A program made the position numbers and the translations under genes. A stretch of DNA of 64,000 nucleotides from Ulota crispa (lineage: Eukaryota > Streptophyta > Bryopsida > Orthotrichales > Orthotrichaceae), in contig OY987243.1 in the NCBI GenBank assembly GCA_963920765.1, positions 4,836,001-4,900,000 of the forward strand. The letters are read 5' to 3'. Shown one piece after another: positions 56,817 to 64,000 of this stretch; the stretch's first letter is position 1, and every line of letters starts with the position of its first letter. Below the pieces are notes generated by a model, which did not search any database, was not told the origin of the DNA, and was given only the letters and a program-made list of their open reading frames with translations.

Positions 56817-57120
56817 TTATGAATTGGTAGGATTACTTCGTTGAAATATTGATAGCAATTTGAAGGGAGATGGACCATAATTTGTCAAAGGGGTTTCAAT
56901 AATACAATTTGAAATTGTATCCACCATAAACTTCATTAAAACATCAATAGCTGATTGAATATTTTTCCATCTCGCCTTCAAGATACCAAAAGCTTGCTTC
57001 CTACACATACAAGTTGTAGACTTAACAAAACCTCAATTTAATTTGTACAATTGTAACTCTTTTGAATTTCCCTTCATCAAGCAATACATCCAAGGTTATA
57101 TTGGATAAGATACATCTCTA
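56817..57120 (-). pseudogene. Harbinger transposase (DDE_Tnp_4/HARBI1-like) 3' fragment
   Basis: Reading the minus strand from 57120 gives VSYPI-stop-PWMYCLMKGNSKELQLYK, then STTCMCRKQAFGILKARWKN and IDVLMKFMVDTISNCII. This fits the C-terminal part of Harbinger nucleases (YPIxPW..KG.., then VE-x-AFG-x-LK-x-RW, then the ISxCIxLHN helix). The usual Val-Glu before Ala-Phe-Gly is Arg-Lys here, so the last acidic catalytic residue is lost. Stops break the frame. The 5' part (DD motifs) is not recognisable upstream. It is a relic of the enzyme class that would mobilise the TTA-flanked MITEs in this window. Confidence 0.75.
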
Positions 57121-57269
57121 ATCAACTAGTATTGCAAAAAATTCCTTCCATACAAGTTCTTTCAGCTCTAACCTTACTAAAAAAAACCAAATCATGCAAA
57201 CTTTCAGCTCAATCAAATTTGTTATCCCAAATTATACATTTAGTACCTATAGTTTCTCCTAACAAAGTA

Positions 57270-57330
57270 GAATAAGAGGACTTAAACCCTAAACATCCCA
57301 TGGGCATAATAGATACATTATTGTCTAGTT
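57270..57330. other. Solitary TTAA-element-like end
   Basis: 'acttaaaccctaaacatccc' followed by 'atgggcataatag' resembles the left end of the 27375 element (TTAA-CCCCTAAATGCCCATG). No partner end found nearby. Confidence 0.4.
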
Positions 57331-57723
57331 GGCATTTGCTATGAATAACAAGTTTTAATTTGGCATATCAAAGAGCTCACTTGAATTGCGTTGATCTACA
57401 TTTCATATTTTTTGTTGATCTTAATTGTAGTAAAGGTGTGGATCCATTCCAAACACAAGAAAAATACTTGGTATTGTATTGAGACAACCTCAATTTCAAA
57501 ATTTGGGTTCTCCAAAAATGGGAAGCCAATTCTTTATCCCAGGGCCATTGTCAAATTTTATAAAAACACAATTTTCTAAACAAAGAGCATTCTTTTTTGA
57601 AAGTTTCAAAATGTGCACTAGCAAGTTTAACTTTTCAACCTTAAGGCCTTTGCACACTAGAGAAATGGCCTCCATAATACTCATACAATTTTAGGTACCC
57701 ATTATACCAACAAAGGCAACAGG

Positions 57724-57903
57724 CTTGATTCAATGTAAAGTATCGGAGTAAACCATTTTGCACATGTATCCCTCTCTCTATTGGTCCTCCACTAGAAGGA
57801 CTTAGTGTAAACCACTTTACGCATGTATCCCTCTCTTTTATTGATTTTTTGCTAAAAAGATTCAATGTAAACCACTCCTTTATGCATGTACCCCTCTCTC
57901 ATG
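57724..57903. repeat. ~62-bp tandem repeat, three units
   Basis: Three units with 'gtaaaccac.tt..gcatgta' and 'ccctctct' at regular spacing (57748, 57808 and 57868 for 'aaacca'). Non-coding. Confidence 0.75.
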
Positions 57904-58184
57904 TGGTGGTTAACAATAAAGTATGACAAATCACTGAAAATTACACCACAACACTTTCTTTTAACCAACTTGATTGAGCTGCTTCACCAAACTTTAACAA
58001 CAAGTCATTGACTTAGTGCCAGTTGCACCACAACACTTTCCTAGCCAATTAGAATGCCAATGTATTCTTTTATGTATATCTAAGATTATTTTAGGTATTT
58101 GGGACAGTTCTTGAGATTGTTTGGGCTGAATTTTTGGTTAAAATGACCCCTAATATTTATGGCCTTAACTCCTACATTAAGTGT

Positions 58185-58480
58185 TGCATTTAGGTTGCCT
58201 TAACTTTGATAGTTACCTCATGACTCATCACTTGACCACTTGGAGACACATGCAACTCTTTGAATACATAGATCTCACATGATTTATAGCTTGGATGTAG
58301 CTATTTTATTTTTTTACAGCTTTATTGTTGTTGCCAAACTCTTTAATTTTTTTTATTACAATAATCATTGATGAAAATTACTGTAGCAGCCATATACAGT
58401 TATTTGGTGTAAAATGTCAAGAAACTAGTGTGGGCAACCTAAACGCTATACAGTATTCAGTGTAGTGTAAAGCGGCTCTA
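58185..58480 (-). repeat. Dispersed 'GCAACCTAAATGCAATA' repeat, third copy (inverted)
   Basis: Reverse-complement match to 31120-31650 and 44080-44275: 'tgcatttaggttgcctt', 'acctcatgactcat', 'ggagacacatgcaactctt'. It ends in 'gggcaacctaaacgctatac', which pairs with the start as an inverted end. Confidence 0.65.
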
Positions 58481-58949
58481 AACAATTTCAAGATAAAGAG
58501 TGCACTTTGACCAAGTGCAAACAAGCAAAATATAACAAAAGGTATTGCCGGATATCAGAAGGTGAGCAGGGGATGTACAAACCAGGGAATGTACAAACTT
58601 ATCAATTTCCACCGTGGACCATAAGTTTAGCTCACTCATTGCATGCTATGAGCCAATCCCCTGCATTCTTGCTTGGTCCGGGCAGAAATATAATATTGGT
58701 GGCAAGTGGGTATAGAAATTGAGGTATCTAAGGTAACCTCACCTAAACATGTCCAAATAATAAGCATATGCCCAAAAGCATATGCCCATTGGACCATAGC
58801 CCCTATTTACCAATTATTTTGTAAGTTGTTTTGGAAGAAGAATTGTACATTATCTTTGCATATACATTTGGATCCATGTACACAATCATTATAAAATAAA
58901 ATTCTTATAGCACTAATTACATGTGTATCCAATAGGTGCATATTGTTTA

Positions 58950-59878
58950 TTAACCCCTAAAGGATTGTTGTCCCTTGAGAGGTGGGAGTTTGGGCATGTA
59001 CTTTTGGATAAGCTACTTTGTGTGATTTTTTGAAACTTTTATTGAAGGTGAGGAATTCAAAGATTTATGCGGGCATCTAATGTTTGCCTCAATCCAACAA
59101 TTATTGAAGAAATTATGCATGAAGATATGAAAAGCAAGGGAGGACTGCCCGCACGGGCAGCCCAAAAACTTCTTTAAAATTTATTTTATTTTAAAATTAA
59201 AAATTGAAATTGGTTCTTTAGATTTTTTTTATAGGTGAGAAGCTTTGAATCATTCAATTCCAATCAATGACATGAAAGTTATGGGGAGTTTTTGTTTGCG
59301 GGCAGTTATGGAATCTGTACTCTAAAATAAACTTTGAAGTCCTTTATTTTACTCAATTTTTATAATTTTGGAAAAAAAACAAAACCAAAGGATGTAGATT
59401 GTTTATCACAACATTATGACTGTTGGGATTTGCATTTGTCATTTTAATAATTAAATTCTTAATAATTTAGTGATTTGGCTCATTCTCTTCTTCTTTTTAC
59501 TTACTGATTTTTCCTATGTGTTGTGTAGTTCCAATTGATTTGAAAATTCTCCCACACACAGCTAAGTTGATCTCCTATATGGGAAAAATAAAGCACAAAG
59601 TTGCATAGAGCAATTATTTTCATGTAAGAATGGTCAAAGGCTTTTGAAATTTTGTTGCAGCATGAAATAAAACTTTTCTTTTCACTTTAGATGTAAATAT
59701 CTCACTCATCTGGAATGACCTGATTTTATTCCACAAGTACCTAATCTAGTCTAGGGCATGATCCTACGGTTGGATTTCCCAAATTTTCAAAAAAAATTAC
59801 CTTCTTATTACCCCCCCCCCAAAGTGGCAGTTTTGAGTGATTTTCAATAAAAAAATGGCTCAGTCCTTTAGGGGTTAA
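58950..59878. mobile_element. TTAA-bounded piggyBac-type MITE, 929 bp
   Basis: TTAA-CCCCTAAAGGATTG at the left and CAGTCCTTTAGGGG-TTAA at the right. The body shares long stretches with the 11585-12494 element ('tttgtttgcgggcagttatg', 'actctaaaataaactttgaa', 'gattgtttat..caacattatgac'). A C10 tract lies at about 59811-59820. Confidence 0.93.
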
Positions 59879-62690
59879 ATACATAGAAGTTGGTGTTGCA
59901 AAAGGGATTAGCAAATAGGTTTCTTTACACAAAAAAGTGATAAGCTGAACAAATTTTTTCACAAGTACATGGAATTTTTATCAAACTAAACAAATGTGAA
60001 AGTTACATTGTCCATTTGATTTATGAAGGAAAATTTTGATAAATGCTCTTGTATTTTGCAATATTTTGATGAATACCCTTGTGAATATCCTTAATTTTTA
60101 AGAAATTGTTAGGATACCCTTAAGAATATAGGGGTCATTGAGAATTCAAGGACAAGAGTAGTTGGTACCCAATCATCGTGGCATCACCTTTTCCTTCTTT
60201 GCAAATGCAATGTTAAATGTTGCTTGTTACGTGATAAATAGTACAACCCATGTAGTAATTGCAGATTCACCATGCACATGCATAGGCAATTTGTTTTGTG
60301 GCAAACAAGAGTATTAGTAAATTTTCTTTTCTATAACCCCTACAAGGATATCCACGCAAGTTTTGAAACACCAAGAATATCCTCAAGTTGACCCAAACAA
60401 ACAGGCAAATCTACCAAGTTTCCCTTTTATTTATACCAAACCTCTATAGTGTTACAATCTAAATGTCCTAAGTGCAAGTGATTTTATTGAATACTATGAT
60501 ATTATGACAAAGTAAAATTGCATGTAAAAGTGATTGAAAATTAGTAGTGAAGTTTTAGAAGTAATTAAGGCAATTTTTTGCAAGATTTCTTAAAGTTTTT
60601 ACTACCACACTTGTAAGTGACTTATGACTTGATAAATTGTAATGGTGTGAAAACAAAGCAAGTTTCAAATTGGGTACCAATTAAGCTATTGTATTCAAAC
60701 TTGCTTTGTGATCAGACAATTACATTCTAGTAGTGAATTGAATTCAGTTTTGAGGTAACCATCATTCTAGCATATTATGCAGATACGTTTGTCTTGAAGT
60801 TAAGATTAAGTCATAGCTAATTATTTCTTGAACTCAATTGTTGAATCCATTGCCTAGTCCTTTAAATAAACATATATACATTTCATTTGAAGCACAATAA
60901 AAATTATGAGATTGTAATTGAAATTGCTATTTGAATCATTCATATTTCCAAACAAACATTTCTTTTTAGTATGAACTTGGGAGGAGCTTTTCAAAAAAGT
61001 TCTATAAGTGATCGTATTTCCACAATTTGCATATATAAGGAGTAAGCTCTCTCAAACTTTTTTACAAAAAAACATTGTTTAAATAACTTCATGATATTGC
61101 ATCACTCGCTGTAGTTAAGTTTAAACATGAAATTAAATAAGACAAAGAGCTAAGCAAATGGCCAAAATATAAAATACTTAAACGGTGGTAACATAACAAG
61201 AACAATTATGTAACACAATTTTTTTTTGGCTAATCTTTGGAAGTTGTGAGAGATTACACACAAGATTTGGGCCAAATTACCTCCAATCCCTAAAGGACCA
61301 AATCCATGTTTTCTCAAAAAGCACTCAAAATCATGGTTGTCACATTAGACTGCTTGTCTTTTCACTTTAGTGTTTGCTTAAAGTGCCTGATTGAGCTCAT
61401 ATCTAATTAATGTAGTCAACTCATTGTTGACTTCTAAAAATGATAAAAAAAACTTACTTTATACATGTTAGTGACACGTGTTGTTGCCAGCATGAAGTCA
61501 AAATGTCAAATCACGTACTAAACATGAAAAAGAGTACGTTGGTTCTTCCTTTTTTAGGTCAAAAATCTTAAGAAAACCCTAGAACGTAAGAGTAGACAGA
61601 CACGTCCACGTGTGATGTCTATTATGTATGTCAACCTATCTTGTCCAACAGCCAAATCTTGCCCAAAGTGTCAACCATGCTCAAAAATAGCAGTTTCTAT
61701 ACTTTTATCTAGCAACGGTTTTATTTTTATTTTTTGAACCTAATCAATGTCAAATTTTGCATGAAGTTTACTCTAAAAGATATAACAAATTTTTTGAGGT
61801 TTGATTTTAAGCATTGGATGATAAGATCATTTGGAGTTTGTTTAAAAGTCTTTTTGGTCTTTGTCCATAAAAATTTAAATTTTCTTTAACAGCTTGTTGT
61901 AAACATTTTGTGAACTATGGGTGCTTAAATTCATTAATGTATCACTCTCTAAAGTATGTTAGGCATATCTCTAATAACTTTCATTGCCAACAAAGACATG
62001 AAACACAATTTACTTGGAGAAGCATTGCAAACATGTATTAGGAATTCATACTACACTAGGTATTTTTGCAAACCAAGTTTCTAAGGCATATTTTTTAAAA
62101 CTAAAAACCCAAATAGTGAATTTTTTTTATTTTGGCTTTGTTGAAAATTACCAAATAGAAAAAAAAAGAAACAAATCCCTAATAGTGATTGGAATTCAAA
62201 AGTTAATGTATTTATCTAACAGACTAATGCTTTGGGCATACTCAAACAAAGGATTATGGGATGTTCTCTATGAGTTCTAAGCATGTTTCCAATTTTCTCC
62301 CATCATTGGGATGTCCAACTCATTTTGTTCAATCACATAATGCGCTTTGTGAATAAAATTGGTTTTCATTAGATTAAGGCACAACATAATTTTTCTAGAA
62401 GACATAAGATTCTCTCCATTCAAAATTTGATTTTGGAAAATCCTAGAAACACAAGAGGGGACACAAAAAGGTTCACCTAGTCCCCTTTCTCTTGGAAGAA
62501 ATGCCCTCATTGTGTATCTTTATGAGAAGTTAAGGACAATTGACATGTCTAACTTACCTCTAATGTGCAAATTTTCCAAATTTTCCCATGACTTTTGAAT
62601 CATAAATTTGATTTTCATAAAAATGACATCTCCATGTAACTCTTACAAAATCTTTAAAAATAATGAAATTGAAACAATTTGGTCAAAAAA
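59879..62690. other. AT-rich DNA with one orphan TTAA-element end
   Basis: At 61281-61330 'ccaatccctaaaggaccaaa' followed by 'agcactcaaaatcatg' is the reverse complement of the right end of the 58950/55338 type elements, but the other end is missing, so this is a truncated copy. Otherwise no genes, RNA genes or paired repeat ends. Confidence 0.55.
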
Positions 62691-62692
62691 CT

Positions 62693-64000
62693 CAACAGTA
62701 CAAGCCTATCCAAAATCTCAACAGTATGAGTCTACCCAAAACCTCAATAGTACAAGCCTACCAAAATCTCGAGAGTATGACCCTACCTAGAATGTTGAGA
62801 GTATGGACCTACCCAAATTCTAGACACAACGACCCTATCCAACATTTGGACACTACGACCCTACCCAAAATCTGGACACTATGACCCTATCCAAAATCTG
62901 GATACTATGATCCTACCCAAAATCTGGACACTACGACCCTACCCAAAAGCTCGACAATACAACCCTATCCAAAAGCTCGACAATACAACCCTACCCAAAA
63001 TTTGGACAATACAACCCTACCCAAAATTTGGACAATACAACCCTACCCAAAATTTGGACAATACAACCCTACCCAAAATTTGGACAATACAACCCTACCC
63101 AAAATTTGGACAATACAGCCCTACCCAAAACTTGGACAATACAGCCCTACCCAAAATTTGGACAATACAGCCCTACCCAAAATTTGGACAATACAACCCT
63201 ACCCAAAATTTGGACAATACAGCCCTACCCAAAATTTGGACAATACAACCCTACCCAAAATTTGGACAATATAGCCCTACCCAAATTTTGGACAATACAA
63301 CCCTATCCAAAATTTGGACAATACAGCCCTACCCAAAATTTGGACAATACAACCCTACCCAAAATTTGGACAATACAACCCTACCCAAAATTTGGACGGA
63401 CAGTGCAACCCTACCCAAAATTTGGACAATACAACCCTACCCAAAATTTGGACGGACAGTGCAACCCTACCCAAAATTTCAACATTATGACCCTACCCAA
63501 AATCTGGATAAGACGACCCTACCCAAAATCTGGACAATACGACCCTACCCAAAATCTGGATAATACGACCCTACCCAAAATCTGGATAATACGACCCTAC
63601 CCAAAATCTGGACACTACGACCCTGCCCAAAAGCTCGACAATACAACCCTACCCAAAAGCTCGACAATACAACCCTACCCAAAATTTGGACAATACAACC
63701 CTACCCAAAATTTGGACAATACAGCCCTACCCAAAACTTGGACAATACAGCCCTACCCAAAACTTGGACAATACAGCCCTACCCAAAATTTGGACAATAC
63801 AGCCCTACCCAAAATTTGGACAATACAGCCCTACCCAAAATTTGGACAATACAACCCTACCCAAAATTTGGACAATATAGCCCTACCCAAAATTTGGACA
63901 ATACAACCCTACCCAAAATTTGGACAATACAACCCTACCCAAAATTTGGACAATACAACCCTACTCAAAATTTGGACAATACAACCCTACCCAAAATTTG
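62693..64000 (+). repeat. 26-bp satellite array, ~50 units, running off the window
   Basis: Tandem copies of a 26-bp unit (core ACAATACAACCCTACCCAAA plus ATTTGG). Variation increases toward the left edge, where units read 'ctcaacagtacaagcc'. Variant units (GCTCGACAATACAACC; a +4-bp GGACGGACAGTGC form at about 63396 and 63450) occur in order. The pair of GCTCG units recurs at 62942 and 63626, a spacing of 684 bp, which equals 26 x 26 plus the two 4-bp insertions. The long open frames (three 26-bp units make 26 codons) are a period artefact. The true array length is unknown. Confidence 0.95.

Noticed and set aside
62907..63563. 218-aa open frame of repeating NTTLPKIWTIQPYPKFGQY peptides
   Set aside because: Produced by the 26-bp satellite: three units make 78 bp with no stop. 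There is no codon bias, no start context, and similar frames appear in several registers.
1..64000. CRISPR arrays, rRNA and tRNA genes, LTR retrotransposons
   Set aside because: No array with unique spacers, no recognisable tRNA or rRNA sequence, and no gag-pol motifs or long terminal direct repeats were seen by eye. A tRNA scan and an LTR search would be the decisive tests.

Overview
The window looks like nuclear DNA from a land plant. It is AT-rich (GC-poor intergenic DNA) with three intact intron-containing genes, all with canonical GT..AG introns. A bromo-adjacent-homology (BAH) plus Agenet gene of a plant-type architecture, a plant-conserved gene of unknown function, and plant-style MITEs (Stowaway-like, Tourist/Harbinger-like) point to plants. 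A decayed piggyBac transposase and many piggyBac-type TTAA elements suggest a non-flowering plant (bryophyte, lycophyte or fern grade). That last step is inference and I cannot name the species.

Layout. 1-10.6 kb: foldback repeat, degenerate tandem repeats, a palindromic minisatellite caught between two copies of a ~335-bp duplication, then a broken multi-exon piggyBac transposase gene (about 4.95-8.5 kb) and further decayed coding-like DNA. 11-12.5 kb: two MITEs ending just upstream of gene 1. 12.84-15.03 kb (+): gene 1, a two-exon, 224-aa plant-conserved protein of unknown function. 20.4-25.0 kb (-): gene 2, a six-exon ubiquitin-specific protease of the USP36/plant UBP type with all catalytic motifs, carrying foldback elements in two introns. 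32.3-37.9 kb (+): gene 3, with a GC-rich promoter/5' leader, an intron in the 5' UTR, upstream ORFs, and six coding exons for a 631-aa BAH-Agenet chromatin protein. 38-60 kb: gene-free and full of short DNA transposons, many nested. 62.7 kb to the end: a 26-bp satellite array that runs off the window.

The most striking structure is a family of short elements bounded by TTAA and ending in CCCYTRAR-type inverted repeats. At least ten are complete (238 to ~930 bp). TTAA target duplications are the signature of piggyBac transposition, and a dead piggyBac transposase lies in the same window. One locus is a three-level nest (238-bp element in a ~901-bp element in an ~836-bp terminal-inverted-repeat element). 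A second, uninterrupted copy of the outermost element at 50.95 kb shows the exact empty TTAA site. A second nest (52.08-52.94 kb) likewise has an empty-site relative at 11.08 kb. A 341-bp, near-perfect inverted repeat at 40.8-41.6 kb is a candidate source of long hairpin RNA.

The genes do not form a pathway. They are separate housekeeping-type loci embedded in transposon-rich DNA.
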